Assembly (NCBI GenBank): GCA_027459625.1
Contig: DAIDHP010000007.1
Coordinates: 1 to 38,219 of the forward strand
From: Chthonomonadales bacterium
GTDB taxonomy: Bacteria > Armatimonadota > Chthonomonadetes > Chthonomonadales > CAJBBX01
Length of the DNA stretch: 38,219 nucleotides
Direction: 5' to 3'
Made by a program: the position numbers and the translations under genes. The notes beneath the pieces are model-generated. The model searched no databases and was not told the DNA's origin. It worked only from the letters and a program-made list of their open reading frames with translations. Numbering within the stretch: position 1 is the stretch's first letter; every line of letters starts with the position of its first letter. Shown piece by piece: positions 8,533 to 16,478 of the stretch.

Positions 8533-9045
8533 TTAACCATTATTACTATTTAGACTTAGGATCATCTCCACCTCGCCTATGGAATACCCCGTGCGTTGTG
8601 CGATAGTGGCGGTCGTTTCGCCCTTTTTATTCAAAACCAGCACTTCAGCGTGTCTGGGATTTCCGTTCTGATGAGAGGACGCCCCATTATCCGTTATGGC
8701 GGGGGGTATCGATGGCTCTTCGTGTGGTTCCGGCACAGTCGTGCGCCTGCGGGAGGAGGCTTTGATCGGCAATTTTTGCGCCTCATCAATTTTGCGATCC
8801 AATGCATTGATAAGTTCCCGAGCCTCCAGGCATCGGACCTCAAGCTGAGTGGAGATTTGAGAGGACTCCACCTTTAATTGCTCCAGCATGGATGCGATAA
8901 CTCGTTTAAGTTCTTTAATCTCTGTGATCACAGGCACTTGCGCCATGCGGGCTGTAAGCTCGGTTTTAGCCTGCTGAAAGAGCAGCCAGCCGGCAACAAG
9001 AAGCAAAATCTCTATTGCCAAAACCATTCCGCCCCAACCATCCAT
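8533..9045 (-). CDS. Membrane-anchored coiled-coil protein with C-terminal DUF6115/DUF2802-like helix-turn-helix
   Basis: 170-aa protein. Residues 7-23 (MVLAIEILLLVAGWLLF) form one membrane segment. Residues 24-92 are charged and helical, probably a coiled coil (ELKRVIASMLEQLKVES). A polar Pro-rich linker (about 95-132) leads to a small helix-turn-helix at 134-165, with ATIAQRTGYSIGEVEMIL. This layout matches DUF6115/DUF2802 proteins such as the YlxL family, often seen near flagellar or envelope genes; none has a firmly known role. AGGAGA lies 8 bases before the ATG. It lies 31 bases before the PPIase lipoprotein (using that gene's TTG) and follows the small acidic protein gene, so the three probably form an operon. 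Function is unknown. Confidence 0.72.
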   Translation of the reverse strand: MDGWGGMVLAIEILLLVAGWLLFQQAKTELTARMAQVPVITEIKELKRVIASMLEQLKVESSQISTQLEVRCLEARELINALDRKIDEAQKLPIKASSRRRTTVPEPHEEPSIPPAITDNGASSHQNGNPRHAEVLVLNKKGETTATIAQRTGYSIGEVEMILSLNSNNG

Positions 9046-9180
9046 GCAGGGAATCTCCTGTTAAGTAGAGAAATCACAAAATTCGGAATAGGCAGATTAT
9101 CTATCACACGCCAGCATCGGTAAAAAAATCCTATGTATGAATTTTGCAATTACCTGAAATAGTTCCGGAAAATGCGTTTC

Positions 9181-9462
9181 TCACGCCTCGATATCAAGCC
9201 GCTTTTCCGCGCCGTCCAAGTCATTCTGGCAAGTATCCTCGGTGATTTCCGAATTTTCATCGCGTATCGAGGAGAGATAAGCTTCGCTCACATCCACCTC
9301 GTCGTCCACAGGTTCAGTCGAAGAGCGCTCTTTCTTCCGTTCCTGTCTGTCTTGTTGATTCTTTTCTCCGAAATCCCTCGCTGCGTTATCACGCTCTACC
9401 CGATGAACGACTTCGGATTCACGCACCCCGATATTGGGAATGTTGGTTGTATTGATGTCCAT
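9181..9462 (-). CDS. Small acidic hypothetical protein
   Basis: 93-aa polar, acidic protein not recognised from any family. It has no signal peptide, membrane segment or cysteine cluster except a single Cys near the C-terminus (EDTCQNDLDG). The start at 9462 is supported by GGGAGGG about 8 bases upstream, and an upstream in-frame ATG at 9495 lacks such a site. A near-consensus promoter lies about 100 bases upstream on the same strand, and the DUF6115-like gene follows after 135 bases. The composition (rich in E, D, R, N, Q) suggests a disordered or helical cytosolic adaptor. The opposite strand also has an open frame of similar size but lacks comparable start signals. Confidence 0.55.
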   Translation of the reverse strand: MDINTTNIPNIGVRESEVVHRVERDNAARDFGEKNQQDRQERKKERSSTEPVDDEVDVSEAYLSSIRDENSEITEDTCQNDLDGAEKRLDIEA

Positions 9463-9568
9463 ATCCGCTTCCCTCCCGGAAAGCATCCCAGACAAGCTTC
9501 TTCAAACGCCGCAACATGATCCGAGTATGAAGGTTATTCGATTGTGGTTCAATCACCTGAACTTTCAA

Positions 9569-9598
9569 AGTATATCATACGCTTGATTAGGGTGTCAA
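9569..9598 (-). promoter_or_regulatory. Sigma-70 promoter of the small acidic protein - DUF6115-like - PPIase unit
   Basis: On the minus strand a perfect TTGACA (9598-9593), an 18-bp spacer and TATACT (9574-9569, 5 of 6) give a strong promoter. Transcription should start near 9562, about 100 bases before the small acidic protein gene. Confidence 0.75.
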
Positions 9599-9619
9599 AT
9601 AGTTGATACTTTAATCAAG
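9582..9619. promoter_or_regulatory. 8-bp perfect inverted repeat bracketing the -35 (possible operator)
   Basis: CTTGATTA at 9582-9589 and TAATCAAG at 9612-9619 are exact reverse complements with centres 30 bp apart, roughly three helical turns, and the -35 hexamer lies between them. The right arm extends to TTTAATCAAG (9610-9619), the same 10-mer found in the Rrf2 promoter at 23495-23504. A repressor dimer pair is a reasonable reading but unproven. Confidence 0.5.
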
Positions 9620-9652
9620 AATTGCAATTTAAACCGTAAGAAATAGACAACA

Positions 9653-12600
9653 TCATTGCGCGGATGGTTCGGAGAAATCCGTGGGGGTTAACTCCAATCC
9701 ATCCACGTCCACCTTTGGCATGTGTCCCTCCGCATTGCCTACAAGCTGCAAGGAGATGATGGCGTGCACCGCGTTTTTCGGCGCCTGATACGGGGTGTTC
9801 AACAAGGTGTATCCCGCGCGGGAATCGGACATCTCCTCCCAAACGGGCTGATCGTGCTGCATGTTCGCCACCCAGACCCGCCCTGCTTCGCGGTTATCGG
9901 AGTCGGTCCAGATCAGCCAGATGATGAGGCTGTCGTAGCCTCGCGGATGACCGGGGTTTTTCACTTCAGGAAGCATGTCTGAAGCTTTGTAACGCAATCG
10001 GAAATCGTAGAATGTGCCGCCTGTCACGGGTATTTTTTGGGTTACCTCTACGAAGCACCCTCCTGCACCGCCATTCGCGGATTGGATGAATTTGCCGTAA
10101 TCCGCTTCCATGTAGCTTTTGGGCGGAAAAACCACCGGGGCGGTTTCTTTTAGACATAGGGAGTGGGAGCCGCAATAGGAATCCACAGTCGTCTCGGTGG
10201 CGGAACCAAATCGTTGTGTTCCGATACGCCAGCCACTGCCTCCGCCGGGGGATAGCCGGCTTTCAAAGCTCGGGTTTACTATCAGATTGCCCTTTTGGAG
10301 AAATAGTAAGTCGCCCCATTCACCGGGCTGGAGGGTTGCCTCCGTGGTGAGATCGGAGACAATGGATGTATGTTGATTATAGTAATAGAGGCGCAAGGCG
10401 CGGTTGGCTCCTGTGTCATCGGCGTATATCACTCCGACATCTCCTTTAAGGAACTCCTCCGAGCCGGTCGCTTTCAGACCGATTGCCTTTAAAGGCACAG
10501 ACGCCTCCATGACATACCCTCCATTAAACCTTCGGAAAACCGCCTTGGCGGAGTTCAGAACTGAGATGCGATCCATCTTCGCCGCCATTAATCGAACGGG
10601 AGCGGATTTCCCATTGACCACTGGCTCATACAGCACGACGATAGGTTTTCCGCGAAACAGGCTAAAGAGGATGCGCTCGTCCCCAGACTTCGCCTCGTAG
10701 TGCGGACCGCTCGGGCGATTGGAGAGCATTAGGTCGCAACAGTCACCCGAAATAAAAAGGGTGTTTGGGTCTCCGCCTCGATTCACCATTTTGGAGCCGC
10801 GAACCACATACGCCAAGTACAGATGTTTCGCGTCTCTGAAGAGCGCCACCTTGGCTGTACGCCCTTTTGATCCGTGCAGAGAGACGGATTCGCTCATGTT
10901 CCATCCCGCCAGATTCCCGGTTATTTGCGGTGGAGTCTCGACGAAGGGAACGCAGATGACGGGCTTTTGTCGGGATGCGAAGTTTCCGGTGTTGGCGGGT
11001 TCGCTATTAACCGCATTGGCGATCTCCCGGGAGGTGAGATGGATGTTGAATTGGAAACGGCGGATGCGATTGAGTCCGTCGATTTTAAGAAAATGATAAG
11101 CGTCGTTGCCGCCATTTACCAGATACGCCGAGCCGTGTGAGCCTTGAAAAACCTGCAGGTAGGATTCATCCCAATTGGCATAAGGTCCAAGATGCGTAGG
11201 CTTGAGGAAACTCGATAGGTAGATACCGTCGGAGGTGAGGAGATAAGGCTTGTAATTGCCGTGCCAAAGCCAAGTTGCGATGACATATCCGACGTTTGGC
11301 TCTGAGAACTCACCCATCACCCTGTCGGAAAGCACATCCCGCTCGCCCTGAATCGGATTCGGACGCGCCATCGACCAAATCAGCTTTCCATTCCTGTCGT
11401 AACAGTCCAACGCATCCTTTCCGGGGTTGTACTCATAGGGGCGGGAGATGTAAATCCGTTCATCGTTTCCAGCGAATATGGATTGAACGTTCGATTGTTC
11501 GACGATGATCGGTATTGCATCTGAGAGGTTGTAGAGTGGCGCGCCATTCGATGACCAACCGGACATATCTAATCGATATACGACCGTTCTATTTTTGCAA
11601 AAGCCGCTGTAATAGATGGCTCCATGCTTTCCGAAGCCCATTCCCCATCCTGTGCACGCCTCAAGCTGAGCGTTTGGCTGGTAATTATCGCTGCGAGGGA
11701 GAGTGTGAACCCACTGCATCTCGTTCGGTTCCACTTTGCCGTCCCCGTTTCTATCTTCCCATACGTAGTTATCCCCTTCATGCCCTTTGAAAAACGAGGG
11801 GTAATAGTTCGTGATGAAGTGGTATCCGATGTCACTATCCCAAATCTCCGCAGTGGTTCCGTCCGTGGTGACATAGCGTCCGAGGCATCCCATGGCCATT
11901 ATCGGAGCGAGAATCGCGCCCTTGCGCCGGAAAACAAGCATCCCGTAGTTTCCGGTGTTTACGTATACGTACTCCACGCCATCGTGCATGAGCGTGCGGG
12001 TTCCAACTCCGTCGCCATACATGCCTGTCGGAGTGAATGGCTCCCGTTCGCTTAGCCTGCGAAATGGAGTGGAGAGAGGGTAGGCTTTCCGTTGAGCGTA
12101 GTTTACGTTCCAAAGAGTCCCAGCAGCGAGAACCGTGTGGATATCCTTCGGGTCCACCCAGAAGTTCGCACCGCCTCCGTAAGGCGCGGGACCGAGGTGA
12201 TTGCGCAGAAACGCGCCTGTTTTAGAGTTCCAGACGCTTACCCTGTTCGGGGAGGCGTCGTCCTCCGCCACCCACAATTGTCCGGAATTCGTCACTGCGA
12301 TGCCGCGTGGCAGAAGCATTCCGTTCCTGTCCCAACGGCCTATCCAAGGGCGCCCGCCCGGTTTCCCGATGGCACGAAGGAACCTTCCCCTGGGTGAGAA
12401 CACTTTTACTTGAAATGACCTGCCCCAATCACTCACATAGATGACGCCGGATTGATCGGTGGTTACATCGTAGGGGGCGTCCAAGTGGCTGTTAATAACT
12501 ACGGATAAGGAGTTATCCCGAGGGTTTAAAAGTTTCACTTTTCCATTGCTCACCACCAGCAGCTTTCCATTGGGAAGGGCGTGCAAACCGACCGGTGACG

Positions 12601-13537
12601 GTACGGAGATGGAGCCAAGCTGTTCGCCAGTCTTAGCGCTGAGTATGAGTATTCGGTTATCCAGCATCATGGACGCGTATATCTTGCCGTCGGATTCCGC
12701 GACTCCCACCCCATTGGTCGGCTCTCCCACGTCGTTGGCAAAATAGCGCGTTTGTCCCTCGTAATCCTCCGGCGTAAAGGTTTTATTCACCCGTAAATTC
12801 CACAACCCCGCCGTGTGATCCACGTACTTCCATTTGTCAATCACAAGGTTTGGTTCTTTCAGGCTGAAACGCGCCGGCATGCCCGTGCGCTTGTCAAGGC
12901 AGATCAGGAACGCCCGTCCGATGGCGTTCGAGCCGTTGAAACGGTTCGAGGAAACCGTGAGAAGCGGACCGGAGAATAGAGCGTAAAGATAGTTGCCACC
13001 GCAGGCGATCGAAACGCAGCGCGGGTACGTCTCCTCCTGGTAACCCCATAACTTTTCACCGTCGGCGCCAACAGCGATGATGGAGGAGCCTTTTTCGCAT
13101 CCAGGCGCTGCGAGATAGAGATTTTTTCCATCCGTCGCCACTCCTTGGGGGGCGGCTTCATCGCTCAGCCAATCCCCTTTGCCATCGAGGGTTGGCCACG
13201 GGGGCGTTCCGGGGTTATCCAGAGTCATGAGATATTTCAGGGAGAAGGGAGGGTGCCATACTCCTCGTATTTGGTACCGGCCGGGGGATACCGGATTGCC
13301 GTATTGATCGCGCCCATTCCAGTACAGGGTGTTGAGTCCTTGTCGTTGGTGAGCGTCCTTAAGAAGAGTGGTTATCAGTCTTCCCTCCGGGTTAAAGACC
13401 GCGACGGAGACAATTGATTCTTCTGAAAGCGAATAGCGGATTTTGATCGGCTTGGATGCCGGGGAGGTTTGAGCGGATATGAGAGCGGATGAAACCGCCA
13501 TGGCGCACAAAATCACGAGTGCGATGAACTTTCGCAT
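9653..13537 (-). CDS. Secreted FlgD-Ig / beta-propeller / CBM9-like multidomain protein
   Basis: 1294-aa exported protein. The ATG at 13537 has GGAG 7 bases upstream and gives a normal Sec signal (RKFIALVILCAMAVSSALISAQT). Residues 33-92 match a FlgD-type Ig-like domain (VAVFNPEGRLITTLL, WNGRDQYGNPVSPGRYQIRG). Residues about 110-830 hold repeated NHL or PQQ-like propeller blades (PQGVATDGKNLYLAAPG, PYDVTTDQSGVIYVSDWG, PRGIAVTNSGQLWVAED) and a Ca-binding-type loop DRNGDGKVEPNE near 595-606. Residues about 870-1080 resemble the CBM9-like domain of secreted polysaccharide-active proteins (TAKVALFRDAKHLYLAYVV). Residues about 1083-1290 begin NLIVNPSFES and look like a CBM4/9 or galactose-binding sandwich. 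No catalytic motif was identified, so binding to or sensing of glycans is inferred. It is flanked by a glycoside hydrolase gene upstream. Confidence 0.8.
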   Translation of the reverse strand: MRKFIALVILCAMAVSSALISAQTSPASKPIKIRYSLSEESIVSVAVFNPEGRLITTLLKDAHQRQGLNTLYWNGRDQYGNPVSPGRYQIRGVWHPPFSLKYLMTLDNPGTPPWPTLDGKGDWLSDEAAPQGVATDGKNLYLAAPGCEKGSSIIAVGADGEKLWGYQEETYPRCVSIACGGNYLYALFSGPLLTVSSNRFNGSNAIGRAFLICLDKRTGMPARFSLKEPNLVIDKWKYVDHTAGLWNLRVNKTFTPEDYEGQTRYFANDVGEPTNGVGVAESDGKIYASMMLDNRILILSAKTGEQLGSISVPSPVGLHALPNGKLLVVSNGKVKLLNPRDNSLSVVINSHLDAPYDVTTDQSGVIYVSDWGRSFQVKVFSPRGRFLRAIGKPGGRPWIGRWDRNGMLLPRGIAVTNSGQLWVAEDDASPNRVSVWNSKTGAFLRNHLGPAPYGGGANFWVDPKDIHTVLAAGTLWNVNYAQRKAYPLSTPFRRLSEREPFTPTGMYGDGVGTRTLMHDGVEYVYVNTGNYGMLVFRRKGAILAPIMAMGCLGRYVTTDGTTAEIWDSDIGYHFITNYYPSFFKGHEGDNYVWEDRNGDGKVEPNEMQWVHTLPRSDNYQPNAQLEACTGWGMGFGKHGAIYYSGFCKNRTVVYRLDMSGWSSNGAPLYNLSDAIPIIVEQSNVQSIFAGNDERIYISRPYEYNPGKDALDCYDRNGKLIWSMARPNPIQGERDVLSDRVMGEFSEPNVGYVIATWLWHGNYKPYLLTSDGIYLSSFLKPTHLGPYANWDESYLQVFQGSHGSAYLVNGGNDAYHFLKIDGLNRIRRFQFNIHLTSREIANAVNSEPANTGNFASRQKPVICVPFVETPPQITGNLAGWNMSESVSLHGSKGRTAKVALFRDAKHLYLAYVVRGSKMVNRGGDPNTLFISGDCCDLMLSNRPSGPHYEAKSGDERILFSLFRGKPIVVLYEPVVNGKSAPVRLMAAKMDRISVLNSAKAVFRRFNGGYVMEASVPLKAIGLKATGSEEFLKGDVGVIYADDTGANRALRLYYYNQHTSIVSDLTTEATLQPGEWGDLLFLQKGNLIVNPSFESRLSPGGGSGWRIGTQRFGSATETTVDSYCGSHSLCLKETAPVVFPPKSYMEADYGKFIQSANGGAGGCFVEVTQKIPVTGGTFYDFRLRYKASDMLPEVKNPGHPRGYDSLIIWLIWTDSDNREAGRVWVANMQHDQPVWEEMSDSRAGYTLLNTPYQAPKNAVHAIISLQLVGNAEGHMPKVDVDGLELTPTDFSEPSAQ

Positions 13538-13905
13538 GAAACACTCCAAGAGTGATGTATATAAAATATACCTCGTACCCCCCAAAGTGATCAGAATGGT
13601 TCCTTGACGTGGCAGAGGTGTATCACGAGCGGGAATCCCAATGTGATGGATATGCGCCTATTATCCGGTATTGTCGAGTTACTTCATTTGGGGCACAATT
13701 TGAAGCACGCAATACAAAAAAAGAGTGCAGGACGTGCATAGAATGGTACTTCTGCGCCTGATCTTCGGTGGTGGTATACGCACACCCCTATCCACCGGAT
13801 TTGAATCTTGATGATAGAGTGAAGCTTTGAAGAGAATTACCTGAAGATACACACCCTAACTAAAAAAGTCTTCACCGTATTCATGATCGACATTCTTATT
13901 ACAGA
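13538..13905. other. 368-bp gap between two secreted-protein genes; no gene seen
   Basis: This lies upstream of the propeller protein and downstream of the Tat-exported hydrolase. It contains a TATATT (13570-13565 on the minus strand) at -10-like distance but no convincing -35. It also holds GGTATACGCACACC at 13773-13786, a near-palindrome with a CG centre, part of which recurs near the hydrolase promoter. No terminator with a good stem was seen after the hydrolase stop. Confidence 0.5.
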
Positions 13906-16191
13906 CTATTCGAATACGAACCATGTGTTTCCCTCGGGTGGCACCGTTACGGATAACTCCATCAGGAGATTGACACTTAACTTGCGAGTTCTGTATCGCC
14001 CTTCCCGTTCGCTCACCCGAGCGGTCTTTCTGATGCCGGTGTAATAGAGCGGGATGGTCAGCTTTTCCGTGACGGTTTTGGGCAATGGATTGTAGACCAT
14101 CAGCAACCCCTTCTCCTTCAACGTTGGGTTTGCATGCAGTATGTAATCCAATCCTCCCCCGTCGGCGCGTCGAAGATGAAATATATCGCTGTTCAGTATC
14201 GCCCTGTGCCGCTTGTAAAAATCCACCCACTTTTTCACCATTCGCTCGGTTTCCGGAGCGTCATAGAGCCTGGGACCCCGATAGCACGCCTGCACGCCCG
14301 AGCCGAACAGGTTCGCCATACGCCTGCCGTAGTAGGCGAGATGCTCCTTCAAAGGCTCTATGGTCGCCGCCACTCCTCCGCCTTGATATTGGGTTAGAGG
14401 AACGAACATCCAACCCATGGAAGGGGTCATTTCCCAAGTGCCATCGAAGATGTTTTGACGCTCTATGATCTCCTGATAGGCTCTGGGAAGAGACCAGTTT
14501 GTCTCGCGATACCCCATGCCGGTCTTGCTTCCACCGTTCATGAAGTACCAATCGGGAATGTTTATGTAGACTCCCTGACTCCGGCACCATTCGTAGAGAT
14601 TCGTGATGGCTTTCCACATCACCCATTGGGAATCATCAAGCCCGTTATGGTAAGGATGATATGTCGCCGAGCAAAGATCGCCCGGATAGGACCCATCATT
14701 CTCCAATACCCCGAGTCCCGCAAACTCGATAAAATGTTTTAATTGATTGAGGTAATCCACCCCCCATTGCGCTCCGAGGCAGGGCATCACTCCAAATTTC
14801 GCGGGTTCCCCCTGAGTGTTATCGGCGGGATTTGCCGCGCTTCGGCTAGCGAGCAGGGAGTATCCGCCCAATGCGATCCCCTTGGAACGGGCGTAATCCG
14901 CCAACTCCTTGTATTTCGTCTGATACTGTTCATCACGGTTTTCAAAATCGAAGCCGCTTCCGAAGGTCATAATGACCATCTCAAAACCGACTTGCGCACA
15001 CTGATCCACCGCAAGACGGACTGCGTCCGGCTCGGCGCTCAGCACGTGCATGTATATCGGATTTTCGGTAACCCAAGGCGCCATCATGCGATACATGCGC
15101 CGAGTTGCCAAGCCTCTGCGCTCCCGATCCGTGGAATCATAGAGGAGTTCATAGACATGAAAAGACTTGAACTCCTCGCCCGGAGCCACGGGACGGTACG
15201 GTCCCAGCGGAGGCTTGCACTCGAGCAGGCAGGGTGTTTCGCGATTGTAACTCACCTGCGTGGAATAGAGGGGGTCTGATTCCCAGTGGGCTCCCGCACT
15301 GTGGATGTATATGGAAGAGCCTCCAAACGTGTAATCCGTTTCCACTAGGATGTTAGGGGCGTTCCATCGGGTTTTTGACATGGAAGTGGCTGTTGGCTGA
15401 ATATCCTTGTCGTCAATAAGAAAGCCTCCCCTCGCGCCTTCGGAATCCACGATGGATTCCGGTTCGACGGCAGCTAAAATCTCGCAGACGAAGCGGTTCA
15501 GCATCATCGGCTTATCCCCGTTGTTCCTCACGACGATCCATTTGCTCAAAAGGGGCGCCCCATCGTATATTTCGTAATGCACCTCCAAGACCGCGAAAGC
15601 GTGCGGGCTTTTGGTTGGGGCGTGAAATGCAAGGGTGACAGATTCCCCCGGTGGAGGCCAGGGAAGGTCCTCGGGCATCCATTCAAGACGCTTTTTCCAA
15701 GAGAAACGCTTCTCGGTCTTTCCAACCTTTGCCGAGACGAATTGAAAGGAATCAGGATTCGCCGTCATGCTTTTCAGCCACGATGGATCAAGGTAGTTAT
15801 GGATCGGCTGTCCAATCAAGCCGCCTACGTCGTAATAGGCGTTATCCAGCGTCACACTTGCTTCCGGTCGAACCGATCTAAGCATCTCCTCCCCGGTGAT
15901 GAGGTTACGGTATTCAATCGTCGCGGCGTTGGGGGAGAGTTTGATCATCCGCCGAATCAGTCCGTTTTCCAATGTGACACTGTCGGATGTCACTTTTATG
16001 GCGGCGCGGTAAGCTTTGGGATCCAAAAGCCAATCCGAATTTGAGATCCCTTCGGATTCCTCCGGTGCATTTGATTTAGGTTTCATGTTGGCGCCTTCTC
16101 CAATGGCGGGAATGGCGATCAGCCCGCCGCCGATGCATTTGGTGAGAAAATCCCTGCGAGAAGTCCTTTGACGCCGATCCCTGTTTCCCAT
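13906..16191 (-). CDS. Tat-exported TIM-barrel glycoside hydrolase-like protein (clan-D/alpha-galactosidase-like)
   Basis: 761-aa exported protein. The ATG at 16191 follows GGGGGAGGA at a short spacing and gives a classical twin-arginine signal, SRRDFLTKCIGGGLIAIPAI. The N-terminal half (to about residue 365) is beta-rich like the supersandwich of GH36-type enzymes (ENGLIRRMIKLSPNAATIEY, SKWIVVRNNGDKPMMLNRF). The second half has barrel-like segments: GFEMVIMTFGSGFDFE, DYARSKGIALGGYSLL, GLGVLENDGSYPG and QGVYINIPDWYFMNGG. The last about 100 residues form a C-terminal beta domain (LLMVYNPLPKTVTEKLTIPL). The overall plan suggests an alpha-galactosidase-related hydrolase, but the usual KxD nucleophile motif is not obvious, so substrate and even activity are uncertain. 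It has its own promoter and is followed by the propeller protein on the same strand. Confidence 0.65.
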   Translation of the reverse strand: MGNRDRRQRTSRRDFLTKCIGGGLIAIPAIGEGANMKPKSNAPEESEGISNSDWLLDPKAYRAAIKVTSDSVTLENGLIRRMIKLSPNAATIEYRNLITGEEMLRSVRPEASVTLDNAYYDVGGLIGQPIHNYLDPSWLKSMTANPDSFQFVSAKVGKTEKRFSWKKRLEWMPEDLPWPPPGESVTLAFHAPTKSPHAFAVLEVHYEIYDGAPLLSKWIVVRNNGDKPMMLNRFVCEILAAVEPESIVDSEGARGGFLIDDKDIQPTATSMSKTRWNAPNILVETDYTFGGSSIYIHSAGAHWESDPLYSTQVSYNRETPCLLECKPPLGPYRPVAPGEEFKSFHVYELLYDSTDRERRGLATRRMYRMMAPWVTENPIYMHVLSAEPDAVRLAVDQCAQVGFEMVIMTFGSGFDFENRDEQYQTKYKELADYARSKGIALGGYSLLASRSAANPADNTQGEPAKFGVMPCLGAQWGVDYLNQLKHFIEFAGLGVLENDGSYPGDLCSATYHPYHNGLDDSQWVMWKAITNLYEWCRSQGVYINIPDWYFMNGGSKTGMGYRETNWSLPRAYQEIIERQNIFDGTWEMTPSMGWMFVPLTQYQGGGVAATIEPLKEHLAYYGRRMANLFGSGVQACYRGPRLYDAPETERMVKKWVDFYKRHRAILNSDIFHLRRADGGGLDYILHANPTLKEKGLLMVYNPLPKTVTEKLTIPLYYTGIRKTARVSEREGRYRTRKLSVNLLMELSVTVPPEGNTWFVFE

Positions 16192-16267
16192 GACATTCCT
16201 CCCCCGTCGATGCGGAATTACGTTCAAAGCCTTGCGGAAGCACACGGTGTCAACTGGATATGAAGGG

Positions 16268-16286
16268 GGTATCGCAAACGCACACC
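16268..16286. promoter_or_regulatory. Possible operator in the leader of the Tat-exported hydrolase
   Basis: GGTAT and ACGCACACC lie 5 bases apart just downstream of the predicted start point. The same two blocks occur fused at 13773-13786 upstream of the propeller gene. Two copies in adjacent gap regions hint at a shared regulator, but the match is short. Confidence 0.25.
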
Positions 16287-16294
16287 GTTAAGAT

Positions 16295-16323
16295 ATATTA
16301 TTCATATCTGCGAAGAATGTCAA
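16295..16323 (-). promoter_or_regulatory. Promoter of the Tat-exported hydrolase
   Basis: On the minus strand a perfect TTGACA (16323-16318), a 17-bp spacer and TAATAT (16300-16295, 4 of 6). The leader to the ATG at 16191 would be about 100 bases. Confidence 0.6.
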
Positions 16324-16478
16324 ACGGCTTTTTTTACGCACAGAGGGTTTAATAATAGTTGATGGGATTAAAGGCGGATCTCGCGCCGGGAAACACTGAT
16401 CGGACGCAGGATCGTACCTCTTTGCAGGCTGTTACTTAGTCGGGAATATACAAAGTGAAAGCTACTGGAAGGATAAAT

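Noticed and set aside
9172-9519. 115-codon plus-strand ORF opposite the small acidic protein
   Set aside because: No ribosome site or promoter in that direction; the minus-strand frame has GGGAGGG and a near-consensus promoter.
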